NCBI GenBank assembly: GCA_963819175.1
Contig: CAWFVJ010000013.1
Span: 434,001 to 498,000, forward strand
Direction: 5' to 3'
Length of the DNA stretch: 64,000 bases
Source of the DNA: CAWBRT01 sp963819175
Lineage (GTDB): Bacteria; Acidobacteriota; Terriglobia; Terriglobales; Acidobacteriaceae
The stretch's first letter is position 1; the number at the start of each line of letters is the position of its first letter. The translations under genes and the position numbers were made by a program. The notes beneath the pieces were generated by a model, which did not search any database, had not been told where the DNA came from, and saw only the letters and a list, made by a program, of their open reading frames with translations. Positions 48,313 to 56,936 of this stretch are shown one piece after another.

Positions 48313-48504
48313 ATGCAGTTTCAGGTACAAGGCCAGAATTACTATTTGAAGTTTGATCCAGGTGTGGGACGCTGGTATCTGTTGAAGCCAACGCCCGATG
48401 GATACAGCGGTATGGCTGTGCTGGACGACGGCGATGACGGCCCAGGGCCAACGGTGGCTGACCTTATTGCGGATGAGCAGGAGGGGCACGAGACCGTTCA
48501 CTGA
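48313..48504 (+). CDS. Small protein of unknown function within the dnaK-dnaJ cluster
   Basis: 63 residues, no cysteine and no membrane segment. It starts MQFQVQGQNYYLKFDPGVGR, continues WYLLKPTPDGYSGMAVLDDG and ends acidic (DGPGPTVADLIADEQEGHET). The first half suggests a small beta-sheet; the second is acidic and flexible. ATG 48313 follows GAGGAAAAGG. An in-frame extension to 48220 exists but overlaps repeat B and lacks a ribosome site. Position between dnaK and dnaJ suggests a stress-related role; function unknown. Confidence 0.65.
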   Translation: MQFQVQGQNYYLKFDPGVGRWYLLKPTPDGYSGMAVLDDGDDGPGPTVADLIADEQEGHETVH

Positions 48505-48561
48505 AGTGCGGATCATTTAGCATCATTCCACCAGGAGAACGGAAGGCGGATCGAGCAATCA

Positions 48562-49609
48562 ATGGCCACGACGACGGAAAAGAAGGATTACTACGCGACT
48601 CTCGGGGTAAAGAAGAGCGCCTCGCCGGAGGAGATCCGCAAGGCGTTCCGCAAGCTCGCGCGCAAGTACCATCCCGACGTGAATCCCGGGAACAAGACGG
48701 CCGAGGAAAAATTCAAGGTTCTCTCGGAGGCCAACGACGTCCTCAGCGACCCGAAGAAGCGCAAGATTTACGATCAGGTTGGCTTCTATTCCGACAACAT
48801 CGACCCGGCAACCGCCGAGGCTTATGCGCGTGGCGGCGGCACAGGATTCGGCGCTGGCGGGTTTGGAGGCTTTCCCGGTGCGGGAGGCAATCCACGCGGT
48901 GGCCAGCGCGAAGTGCATTTCGACTTCGACAACTTCGACTACGGACAAGCCGGCGGCGGGCGGAGCGGCAGGTTTCCGCGACATTCTCTCCAGCATCTTC
49001 GGCGCCGGCGGTGCGGCCCAGGCAGAACCAGCCGCGATGGGCGGCACCGATCTGGAGTATCAGGTTTCAATACCCTTCTGGGATGCGATTCGCGGCGGCA
49101 GCATCAAGTTGAACATTCAGCGGCCCAATCCGAACGGGCAGATGGTCACTGAACCGGTTGAGTTCCGCATCAAGGCGGGCACTCGCGACGGGCAGCGCAT
49201 ACGGCTTGCAGGCAAAGGCAATCCCGGAATGCGCGGCGCTTCACCCGGCGATCTTTATCTGGTGGTGCATATCGATGCGCATCCGGTGTTCCGGCGTGAG
49301 GGCGACGACATCTACATCACGCTGCCCGTTATGCCGTGGGAGGCTGCCCTGGGAGCCAAAGTGGAGGTACCCACCATCGACGGCCGGGCGCAGTTACGCG
49401 TGCCGCCGGGCACTCCGAGCGGGCAGAAGCTGCGCATGCGTGAAAAGGGCGTGAAGAGCGCAACCAGGGAAGGCGGCGTCGGCGATCAGATTGTCGAAAT
49501 CAAGATCGTAGCGCCGGCGGTGCAGGACGTGCGCGCCAAAGAGTTGTGGCAGCAGTTGCAGAAGCTGCATCCGGAAGACCCCAGGGCCGAGCTGTGGAGC
49601 AAGGTGTAG
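48562..49609 (+). CDS. DnaJ-type co-chaperone lacking the zinc finger (CbpA-like, break as read)
   Basis: Stimulates DnaK ATP hydrolysis and delivers substrates. J domain at residues about 8-72 with the HPD motif in ARKYHPDVNPGN; a Gly/Phe-rich linker (GGTGFGAGGFGGFPGAGG); then C-terminal substrate domains with VSIPFWDAIRGGSIKLN, GKGNPGMRGASPGDLYLVV and PWEAALGAKVEVPTIDG. The CxxCxGxG zinc repeats of DnaJ are absent, so it is a type II protein like CbpA. A frame change lies near 48960 in the Gly-rich linker, a GC-repeat prone to indels. Confidence 0.92.
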
Positions 49610-49711
49610 TTCCGTGGAGGAATATCTGAGAGAGAGGATTACGATTAAGCTTTCGACCACGTGCGCCACTTGCAGGGTGCCCCACGCTCGCAGCGCAGCG
49701 AAAGAATCTCA

Positions 49712-50119
49712 ATGACCAAACGCAAAGGCAAAGGCGCTTACATGATCTCCGTGGTGGCGGAGATGTACGAAATCCATCCGCAGACCTTGCGCCTGTATGA
49801 GCGCGAAGGTTTGCTGAAGCCTTCGCGCAGCGAAGGCAACACGCGCCTCTACACGGAAGACGATCTGAAGCGGCTGGAGTTCATTCTTTCGCTGGCGCGC
49901 GATCTCGGGGTCAACATCGCCGGCATCGGCATCATCCTGAACATGCGCGAACGCATGGAGCAGATGCAGCACCAGATGCAGGACTTTGTGCAATACGTTC
50001 AGCAAGAGGTAATGCTGCGCGCCCAGACCAATCAGCCCAAAGATGCGTTGGTACCGGTGCGTCGCGGCATGCCCGTGGTAATTCCTCCGGTTCCCGCAGC
50101 GACTTCGAGAAGACGATAG
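49712..50119 (+). CDS. hspR: MerR-family heat-shock regulator HspR
   Basis: 135 residues with an N-terminal winged helix-turn-helix (YMISVVAEMYEIHPQTLRLY, EREGLLKPSRSEGNTRLYTE) and a C-terminal coiled coil (MRERMEQMQHQMQDFVQYVQ). In actinobacteria HspR represses dnaK operons at HAIR sites and uses DnaK as corepressor. Sequence, small size, and location at the end of the dnaK-dnaJ cluster all match; a HAIR-like site lies in the dnaK promoter. ATG 49712 begins TKRKGKGAYM. Confidence 0.9.
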   Translation: MTKRKGKGAYMISVVAEMYEIHPQTLRLYEREGLLKPSRSEGNTRLYTEDDLKRLEFILSLARDLGVNIAGIGIILNMRERMEQMQHQMQDFVQYVQQEVMLRAQTNQPKDALVPVRRGMPVVIPPVPAATSRRR

Positions 50120-50553
50120 ACCGGTTCCGCAGTGCCGTCCCATAGTTCGCCGAACTGCCCCCACTCAAGACAACAGCAACAGCCGCCAAGCGGTTGTTCC
50201 CACATCTGCTAACTGCGGCAGATATGGGGCACCCACGAATCTCAACTACATAGATTCTGCGCTCGCTACGCTCACTCAGAATGACACTTCGGGAAAGAGT
50301 GGGGTAGTCAGTGGGTATCCGACGCTCGCTCAAAATGACACTTCGCGAGTTGAGGAATCTCGCGCTACTGCTGGGGCCTGAGACTCACCTTGGCGCGGCC
50401 AAATTGCGCTGGGTGAAGTTGCTGCAACCAGCGGGCGGTTAGGAACGTCCAAAGAGCTAGCGCCCGGTCAACCTGCAACTTTGCTCGACCCGAGGCGTTT
50501 GGTGCTGGTGCGAACAGGCTCTCACGAAGGCGAGAGCGGAGGGTTTTTCTGAT
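50120..50553. repeat. Gap with family B palindrome and family A fragments
   Basis: No gene in these 434 bases. Family B at 50199-50233 (CCCACATCTGCTAACTGCGG then CAGATATGGGGC); a family A right arm at 50250-50295 (CATAGATTCTGCGCTCG to CAGAATGACA) and another fragment at 50325-50343. The right side contains the AAA gene promoter, with GGAGGG about 16 bases before its ATG. Confidence 0.65.
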
Positions 50554-52050
50554 ATGAATCTGCCCCGGACGTTGGGCGAACTACGGCAGAGTGCGTTTTG
50601 TGAAAACAGACTTCGCACCCGGCATGTGAAAGATGAGCTGCGGGAAAACCTGATTGCGCGGCTGCGGCAGGGAGGGCCGGTGTTTCCCGGCATCATCGGC
50701 TATGAGGACACGGTAACGCCTCAGGTCGTGAACGCCATTCTGTCGCGCCACAATTTCATTTTGCTGGGACTGCGGGGCCAGGCGAAGAGCCGCATACTGC
50801 GCGCGTTGACGGCGCTACTCGACCCGCAACTGCCGTACGTTGCCGGATGCGAGATCCGCGACAACCCGTACGAGCCTCTCTGCCGCCATTGCCGTGAGCT
50901 GATCGCCGAGATTGGAGACAAGACTCCGATCGCTTATCTCGCACCGGACGAACGGTACGTGGAGAAGCTGGCGACTCCCGACGTGACCATCGCCGATTTG
51001 ATTGGCGACATCGACCCGATCAAGGCGGCCAAGGGCGGACACGAACTGAGCAACGAACTCACCGTACATTATGGGTTGCTGCCGCGCGCCAATCGCGGCA
51101 TCTTCGCCATCAACGAACTGCCCGACCTCGCCGGCAAAATCCAGGTGGGCCTGTTCAATATCATGCAGGAAGGCGATGTGCAGATTAAGGGCTACCCGGT
51201 GCGGCTGCCGCTCGATGTTGCCCTGGTGTTCAGCGCCAATCCCGAAGACTACACGGCGCGGGGCAAGATCGTGACCCCGCTGAAGGACCGGATTGGCTCG
51301 GAGGTGCGCACGCATTATCCGGCGTCGATCCGGGAGGGAATCGAGATCACGGCGCAGGAGGCGTGGACCAAGCGCAATGGTCTGCATTTGCAGGTTCCGC
51401 AATTCATTCAAGAAGTGATCGAGCAGATAGCGTTTGTGGCGCGCGAGGACAAGCACATCGACAAGCGCTCAGGGGTCAGCCAGAGGCTGCCGATCAGCGC
51501 AATTGAAAACGTCATCTCGAACGCCGAGCGGCGGGCGGTGTTTCAGGATTCCGAATATGTGGTGCCGCGGATCGCCGACGTGTTTGCGGCCCTGCCCTCG
51601 ATTACCGGCAAGCTGGAATTGGAATATGAAGGCGAAGTGCGCGGCGCCGACCAGGTGGTGCGCGAAATCATTAAGACCTCGATCGCGCGGGTCTTCGATC
51701 AGTACTTCGCGAACGCCGACCTGAAGCAGGTGGTGCAATGGTTCGAGCTGGGAGGAGAAATCCAGTTGCTGGAATCGGCGAACCCGGCCGAACTGGTGGA
51801 TACGCTGCACAACATCCAGGGACTTCTCGACAAGACCTCGGTTTTGAAGATGGAGAATCCCGAGGTGCCCGAGGTGCAGGTCTCCGCCGCCGAGTTCGTG
51901 CTGGAGGGACTGCACGCACACAAAAAAATCGGACGCTCGGAGGAGCGCTTGTTCACCGCCGGCGAGAAGAAGCCTCCCGAACGTGAGTACAAGGCCGAAG
52001 TGCAGGACGACTTCGAAGCGCGGCGGCGGAACCGCAGGCCGTTTAATTAG
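50554..52050 (+). CDS. MoxR/ChlI-like AAA+ ATPase
   Basis: 498 residues. The AAA core has an altered Walker A, LLGLRGQAKSRILRAL, and Walker B region GIFAINELPDLAGKIQVGLF with a sensor-1 Asn in VFSANPEDYTARGKIVTPLKDR. This is the magnesium-chelatase-like branch of AAA+ proteins that works with VWA partners as chaperones inserting cofactors or remodelling complexes. An insertion with a Cys cluster (YEPLCRHCREL) is present near residue 108. The partner VWA gene follows 175 bases downstream. Confidence 0.85.
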   Translation: MNLPRTLGELRQSAFCENRLRTRHVKDELRENLIARLRQGGPVFPGIIGYEDTVTPQVVNAILSRHNFILLGLRGQAKSRILRALTALLDPQLPYVAGCEIRDNPYEPLCRHCRELIAEIGDKTPIAYLAPDERYVEKLATPDVTIADLIGDIDPIKAAKGGHELSNELTVHYGLLPRANRGIFAINELPDLAGKIQVGLFNIMQEGDVQIKGYPVRLPLDVALVFSANPEDYTARGKIVTPLKDRIGSEVRTHYPASIREGIEITAQEAWTKRNGLHLQVPQFIQEVIEQIAFVAREDKHIDKRSGVSQRLPISAIENVISNAERRAVFQDSEYVVPRIADVFAALPSITGKLELEYEGEVRGADQVVREIIKTSIARVFDQYFANADLKQVVQWFELGGEIQLLESANPAELVDTLHNIQGLLDKTSVLKMENPEVPEVQVSAAEFVLEGLHAHKKIGRSEERLFTAGEKKPPEREYKAEVQDDFEARRRNRRPFN

Positions 52051-52092
52051 AGGGGGGCGTTGGTCCCGTACGTCCGAACATGAATTTCACGA

Positions 52093-52183
52093 TGTCATCC
52101 TGAGCGAAGCGAAGGATCTATGCATTACAGCTTTACAAACAAATACATAGATTCTTCGCTCGCTGCACTCGCTCAGAATGACA
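52093..52183. repeat. Family A palindrome between AAA and VWA genes
   Basis: TGTCATCCTGAGCGAAGCGA starts it and CGCTGCACTCGCTCAGAATG plus ACA ends it; GATCTATG and CATAGATT are inverted near the centre. A hairpin inside this transcript could lower expression of the second gene. Confidence 0.75.
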
Positions 52184-52225
52184 CTTCAAAAAAATTACGA
52201 GCACTTACAGTTCACAAGGCTACTT

Positions 52226-53470
52226 ATGCGTCGAGTTCGCTATTCGAAATACGTTGCCGATCTGACCGATGAAATCAGCATGGAAGACCTGATGCAGGCT
52301 CTTGCCGACCATCTTTTGCAGAGCGGTTTCGAGGACCAGTTCGCGCGATACCAGCAGTCGGGCGAGCGCGATCAGACCATGGAGGCGCTGCGCGAGGCGA
52401 TCCGCAAGGCACTGCTGAACAGCGACCTGATGGATGAGGAAATGCGCCAACAGCTTGAACAGATGCAGGCCGAAGGCAAACTCGACGAACTGATCGAGCA
52501 GATCATCGAGCGGATGGAGGCCGAGGATTATATCTCGATTTCGCCGCCACACGATCCGGCCCAGCAATCGTCAGTGGGCGGCCAGATTGGCAAGCCGCAG
52601 GCGGAGCCGCACTTCGAGGTGACCGACAAAGCACTGGACTTCCTGGGCTATCGCGCGCTGCGCGACCTGCTCGGTTCACTCGGCAAGTCAAGCTTCGGCC
52701 GTCACGACACCCGCGATCAGGCGACGGGAATCGAGACCAGCGGCGCCAGCAAGGCCTATGAATTTGGCGATACGCTGAACCTGGATATTACGGCAACGCT
52801 GGCTTCGGCCATCGACCGCGAAGGCTTGAAGCTGCCGCTGAATATAGAGTATTCCGACCTGCAGGTGCATCAGTGCGAGTACCAGTCATCCTGCGCCACC
52901 GTGCTGATGCTGGACTGCTCGCACTCGATGATTCTCTACGGCGAGGACCGCTTCACGCCGGCCAAAAAAGTCGCGATGGCCCTGTCGCACCTGATCCGTA
53001 CGCAATATCCGGGAGATTCGCTTTCGCTGGTGCTGTTTCACGATTCGGCGGAGGAGATGCCGGTTTCGCAACTGGCCCGGGTGCGCGTGGGCCCTTACTA
53101 CACCAACACCCGCGAGGGACTCCGCGTGGCGCAGCGCATCCTGCAACGGCAGCGCAAGGACATGAAGCAGATCGTGATGATCACCGATGGCAAGCCTTCG
53201 GCACTCACTATGGAGGACGGGCGCATTTACAAAAATGCCTTCGGGCTTGATCCGCTGGTGGTGAGCAAGACACTGGAAGAGGTTTCCAAGTGCAAGCGCG
53301 CCGGGGTCATGATCAATACCTTCATGCTCGCTTCCGACTATGGGCTGGTGCAGTTTGTGCAGAAGGTGACGGAGATGTGCCGCGGCAAGGCATACTTCAC
53401 CACGCCATACACGCTGGGCGAGTATCTGCTGATGGATTACATGTCGCGCAAGACGAAGACGATCCACTAG
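52226..53470 (+). CDS. VWA-domain protein, partner of the AAA+ ATPase
   Basis: About 414 residues. N-terminal helical, Glu/Gln-rich part (LREAIRKALLNSDLMDEEMR), then LNLDITATLASAIDREGLKL and a C-terminal von Willebrand A domain with a MIDAS site: LMLDCSHSMILYGEDRFTPA (DxSxS form, here DCSHS), the Thr/Asp of YTNTREGLR and VMITDGKPSA. ATG 52226 (RRVRYSKYVADLTDEI) is preferred because the upstream in-frame codons lie in repeat A. MoxR-VWA pairs act together; the target is not evident here. Confidence 0.85.
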   Translation: MRRVRYSKYVADLTDEISMEDLMQALADHLLQSGFEDQFARYQQSGERDQTMEALREAIRKALLNSDLMDEEMRQQLEQMQAEGKLDELIEQIIERMEAEDYISISPPHDPAQQSSVGGQIGKPQAEPHFEVTDKALDFLGYRALRDLLGSLGKSSFGRHDTRDQATGIETSGASKAYEFGDTLNLDITATLASAIDREGLKLPLNIEYSDLQVHQCEYQSSCATVLMLDCSHSMILYGEDRFTPAKKVAMALSHLIRTQYPGDSLSLVLFHDSAEEMPVSQLARVRVGPYYTNTREGLRVAQRILQRQRKDMKQIVMITDGKPSALTMEDGRIYKNAFGLDPLVVSKTLEEVSKCKRAGVMINTFMLASDYGLVQFVQKVTEMCRGKAYFTTPYTLGEYLLMDYMSRKTKTIH

Positions 53471-53475
53471 GCAAA

Positions 53476-53650
53476 CTACCCCAGGTTAGCCAAAGACGGG
53501 CGAACCCGGGGCACCCGGCACACACGGAAAACACAAGATCCCTCCGCTTCGGTCGGGACGACGGATGTGAGGGTACGTGCCCAGGGATAGCGTTACGATT
53601 CAGGAAGCAAACTACCCCACCCAAGCCAAAGGCGGGCTTGAATGGGGCAC
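53476..53650. repeat. Two family C palindromes and a family A fragment
   Basis: 53476-53515 (ACTACCCCAGGTTAGCC with CGGGCGAACCCGGGGCACCC); 53529-53567 family A-like ACACAAGATCCCTCCGCTTC; 53612-53650 (CTACCCCACCCAAGCC with GGGCTTGAATGGGGCAC). They separate the VWA gene from the convergent CDGSH gene. Confidence 0.65.
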
Positions 53651-53674
53651 CCGCGTGCGACCTGAGCGGTTGCT

Positions 53675-53908
53675 TTACGGCTTTGGTTTCTCTGACGCTA
53701 CGGCGGCCTCGGCGGCCTGGAAGCCGATCTTGGAATGCGTGCCGTCGCAGAAAGGCTTGTTTACGCTGGCGCCGCAGCGGCAGAGCGCAATCACGGGTTT
53801 GCCTGTGAGGTCGATCTTCTTGCCGGTGGGATCGATCAGCTCGATTACACCGTCGGGGTCTTCCACCTTGTAAGGGCCGTTGGGGCGCATCGTAATTTTC
53901 ACCGCCAT
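53675..53908 (-). CDS. CDGSH iron-sulfur domain protein
   Basis: 77 residues with one CDGSH motif binding a 2Fe-2S cluster by three Cys and one His: CRCGASVNKPFCDGTHSKIG. The N-terminal strands (ITMRPNGPYKVEDPDGVIEL) match prokaryotic mitoNEET-like proteins. No membrane anchor. Possible roles in iron-sulfur transfer or redox sensing come from family knowledge. Stands alone, about 27 bases downstream of the disrupted membrane gene on the same strand. Confidence 0.9.
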   Translation of the reverse strand: MAVKITMRPNGPYKVEDPDGVIELIDPTGKKIDLTGKPVIALCRCGASVNKPFCDGTHSKIGFQAAEAAVASEKPKP

Positions 53909-54195
53909 CTGTCACCTCCAAAAGAGTCTTAAGTCTCAGCTCGTTGTTTCGGACTGTGTCTGGCCTTGCAATTGGGCCTTGTCAATGAACCTACGCATTT
54001 TTTCGAACCGCCGATATTGACTCCAAGCGTAGATCAAAGCAAATCCAGACACCAGCAACAGGATCAAACCACGCATTAAACGGAATGCATTGCAGTGGAG
54101 TAGCTCATCGTACTTGGGAACAAAGCCCACAATAAAGCCCACAATAAAAAGCAGTGGGGAAAACCCCAAAGAGCAAGAGCATATATATCTCCACC

Positions 54196-55193
54196 AGATG
54201 GGGGTGTTTACTTCACGCCACCAAACGCAATAGCTTGTGGTTTGACGAGGATTGCAAAGGGGGCCTGGTTGACCTGGACAGCCTGCTGGGCCAAGCGATA
54301 GAACAGTTTGCCGCGCGAGGCAGACTTACGACGGTTGAAGTGAAAGGTGAACTCGTCGAGATACTCGTCCAGGTGATGGTGCCCGATTGCACCTGATGGG
54401 TGCCGAACAACCATCGCTTCAGCAGCGAGATCACGCGATGCACGCGCGGCAACAACTCCGAAGGGGATTTCTGTTGTCCGCGTAGAAACGTGACCTGATG
54501 CATGTAGCCGCGTGCCTGCAACGGCTCGTATCCCAACCATCCGTCGGTATGGACCACGCTGCCGGGTTCCACTGACTCTTCCACAAAACAAACCAGACTG
54601 CGGGCCGAAGCGTCTGGAATCCGCTGGAGGCCAACTTCCGGATCCGCTTGCAGGCTTGCTTGAATGACACCACAATCAAAGGATTGATCTGAGTCTGCCG
54701 ACCGCGAACGGACTATTCCAGCCTGAGTAGGTTTCGTCCGCTTCCACGCTTCCCGAGACCGTTCCTCGTCTCGCTCCACCATGGCCGACGCAATTTGTGG
54801 AGCATCGCCGAGGCGGTTTTGTAGCTGCCCAAGCCCAAAACCCGCTGCAATCCCAGAGCGCTGATGCCATTCTTTTGGCTGGTGACCTGCCACATGGCCG
54901 GAAACCAGATTGTCAGGGGCAGATGACTGTCCTGAAAAATGGTCCCAGGCGTAACCGACATCTCATACCGGCACTTGTCGCAGCGCCAGCGATTCTGCAG
55001 CAACAGCGAAGCCTCTGCTCCGGCGCACCGCGGGCAGACCCATCCGCCCGGCCAGCGCAGAGCTGCGAGATACTCGGCGCAGGCCTCCTCGCAGTTGAAG
55101 CGCCGTTCCACTCTCAGCAATGTCCTCGCGTAATCCTCGCTCATAGCCCCGGACACTACATCTTGGGGTAGGTGGCGTCAAGTAAATACCCAG
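54196..55193 (-). mobile_element. IS1595-family-like insertion sequence, about 1.0 kb
   Basis: Bounded by imperfect inverted ends: GGGTGTTTACTTCACGCC at the left (about 54202-54219) and, reverse-complemented, GGGTATTTACTTGACGCC at the right (55174-55191). Immediately outside, TCTCCACC occurs at 54188-54195 and 55194-55201, an 8-base target duplication as expected for this family. It carries a single transposase gene. Exact left boundary is uncertain by a few bases. Confidence 0.75.
54208..55156 (-). CDS. IS1595-family (ISXO2-like) transposase, broken as read
   Basis: N-terminal transposase zinc ribbon: CEEACAEYLAALRWPGGWVC, then CPRC, CDKCRYEMSVTPGTIFQDS and the linker LTIWFPAMWQVTSQKNGISA. 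The catalytic part appears in two further frames: SVEPGSVVHTDGWLGYEPL with the second catalytic Asp, VHRVISLLKRWLFGTHQ, and LDEYLDEFTFHFNRRKSASR then GKLFYRLAQQAV, the conserved ISXO2 ending. Frame changes fall near 54740 and 54370. Either inactive or affected by sequence error like other genes here. Confidence 0.8.
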
Positions 55194-55571
55194 TCTCCAC
55201 CATTTTAGTCTGCAACAGTTCCTTACCTCCTGCGTTTTCACCTTGTCGGTCGAGGGTTCGCAGGAAGTGCTCCCAATCGAGTAAATCGCTATGCCCTTCA
55301 CGGAGTCGGGGCGCCAAGCGCAAGCCGATGTGAGTATCCAATCTTGTAGATCTGAGAATTGTGATCAACCCACAATAGCCACAACAAACTCGACACTGCC
55401 GGGAGAGCGACAACGACTTCGGGAAATTTGTCCACTACGGATAGTCCCGCACCTAGAGCTGCAAGCTGTAAGGCAACTAAACGCGCAGACAACTGCGTTC
55501 TGTTATTGATTTCATTTCTTAATTGCTCATATTCGATCAAATCCACATTTCGCGCACGAGCTTCACGAGAT

Positions 55572-56735
55572 TCAGAATCTGTCATGTCGTTCAACCTTTC
55601 GATAGAGTTCCTCAAGTTGGTCCACGTAAGCATTCACATCGAACGCACGCACGCGCTCTTGGCCCTGTTTGACGACGCGCTCACGCAGGGCTTCGTCGTT
55701 GAGAAGACGGAACGCTGCATGCGCTAGTGCGCGATAATCATTCTTGTCAACAATTAGACCGGTGACACCGTCAGTTACTGTCTCCACCATGCCGCCCGAG
55801 TGCGAAACAACCAGGGGAATCCCAGTGGCCATTGCTTCCAGTGGTACTAGCCCGAATGGCTCATCATCGATGGTCGGATACCACACGAGACTTGCGGCGC
55901 GGTAGGCTGATGCGATCTCGGACCTGTTAAAGGCAAGGAAATGTACAGAGTCGGACATCTGCGCTTCGCGCGCTGACGCCACCAACTCCTTCTTAAGCGC
56001 CCGCACATCGCCCTGATCATCCACGATGTTCTCAGAGGAACACAAGACTAATGAACCTGTGCCGAGTTTTCGCCTGAGTTCAAGAAACGCTCGTAGCCCA
56101 ACCTCAACGCCCTTCCATCTCAAAAGGCGCGCCGGATGAAAGACGATTGGACGCTCGAGCGCTGCAACCCTCGGGTCCGTGGGCCCTTGCGGCGAGAACT
56201 CTGTGAGATCGATTCCGAGCCACAGCACAGAGGCAGCGCTGTGCGTACGCATGCTGTCCTTGAGGTAGTGACTCGCGTACAAGACGTGATCCCACGAATA
56301 GTTCATCACGTGCTCAAAGAGATGCTCCCCAACCCTGTCATGGACCCCGTTTATAAGCGGAATATGGCGAATTTGCGTAAAGAGCGACAGCGCGAGTTCC
56401 GGGGCAAAGTGATGGCCGTTGTGGATATGAACGTGTGAGGGCACGAACTGAGTGATTGACTCAGAGACGATCTCGGCGAGTTCCTTGACAAGATTTCCGC
56501 TAATGACTGTTGGATCCCATCCCTGCCGTTGTGCGAGCAGGCTCTTAACTGTGAGGGCTGGCCAACGAATGACCGTTAAATGCTTCCCCAGCTCCTCTCG
56601 CGAACGGCTTTCCCCACCCACAAGACAACATACTCCATGTCCGCGTTTCGCAAGACGGGTCGAGATGTCCCACAGATGAGATTCAACTCCTCCAAACGTG
56701 GGGGGGAATGCATGAGCAATCATCAGAATCTGCAT
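55572..56735 (-). CDS. GT4-family glycosyltransferase
   Basis: 387 residues, intact, GT-B fold. N-terminal MQILMIAHAFPPTFGGVESH with the glycine loop; C-terminal nucleotide-sugar half with RPIVFHPARLLRWKGVEVGL and the EX7E motif in DDEPFGLVPLEAMATGIPLV. Transfers a sugar from a nucleotide donor onto a growing glycan. Base composition is visibly less GC-rich than the following CgeB-like genes, suggesting separate acquisition. Last full gene of the glycan cluster on the minus strand and overlapping the disrupted membrane gene. Confidence 0.9.
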   Translation of the reverse strand: MQILMIAHAFPPTFGGVESHLWDISTRLAKRGHGVCCLVGGESRSREELGKHLTVIRWPALTVKSLLAQRQGWDPTVISGNLVKELAEIVSESITQFVPSHVHIHNGHHFAPELALSLFTQIRHIPLINGVHDRVGEHLFEHVMNYSWDHVLYASHYLKDSMRTHSAASVLWLGIDLTEFSPQGPTDPRVAALERPIVFHPARLLRWKGVEVGLRAFLELRRKLGTGSLVLCSSENIVDDQGDVRALKKELVASAREAQMSDSVHFLAFNRSEIASAYRAASLVWYPTIDDEPFGLVPLEAMATGIPLVVSHSGGMVETVTDGVTGLIVDKNDYRALAHAAFRLLNDEALRERVVKQGQERVRAFDVNAYVDQLEELYRKVERHDRF

Positions 56736-56936
56736 TCAGCGATTCGCCTAAATACGAATTTTCAATGCGTGTCGATCCGATCAAAGTGAGAAAAGCTGAT
56801 TGAGATAAGCAATCTGCTTCTTCAGGAGAATCGAATCGCCATCACAAGAATGCCTGACTGAGGGTTTATAGTCGAGCAGAAATGGCCGGAATCAGCCGAG
56901 CCATTATTGAGAGGAACAACATATTAGACTTCACAC

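Larger units (their letters stand above)
53936..55585 (-). pseudogene. Membrane-protein gene split by an IS1595-like element
   Basis: Two pieces flank the insertion. The 5' piece (55585-55194) begins MTDSESREARARNVDLIEYE, has a helix pair with QLAALGAGLSVVDKFPEVVV and LPAVSSLLWLLWVDHNSQIY, and after a frame change near 55315 continues IGLRLAPRLREGHSDLLDWE to KMVE. The 3' piece (54195-53936) resumes IYMLLLFGVFP and, after one more base change, LLFIVGFIVGFVPKYDELL, then a last helix LMRGLILLLVSGFALIYAWS. Joined it would be a four-helix membrane protein of about 210 residues. Function unknown. The start overlaps the GT4 gene stop by 14 bases, so they formed an operon. Confidence 0.7.

Noticed and set aside
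52178..52225. In-frame 5' extension of the VWA gene
   Set aside because: It begins inside a family A repeat; homology starts near 52226.
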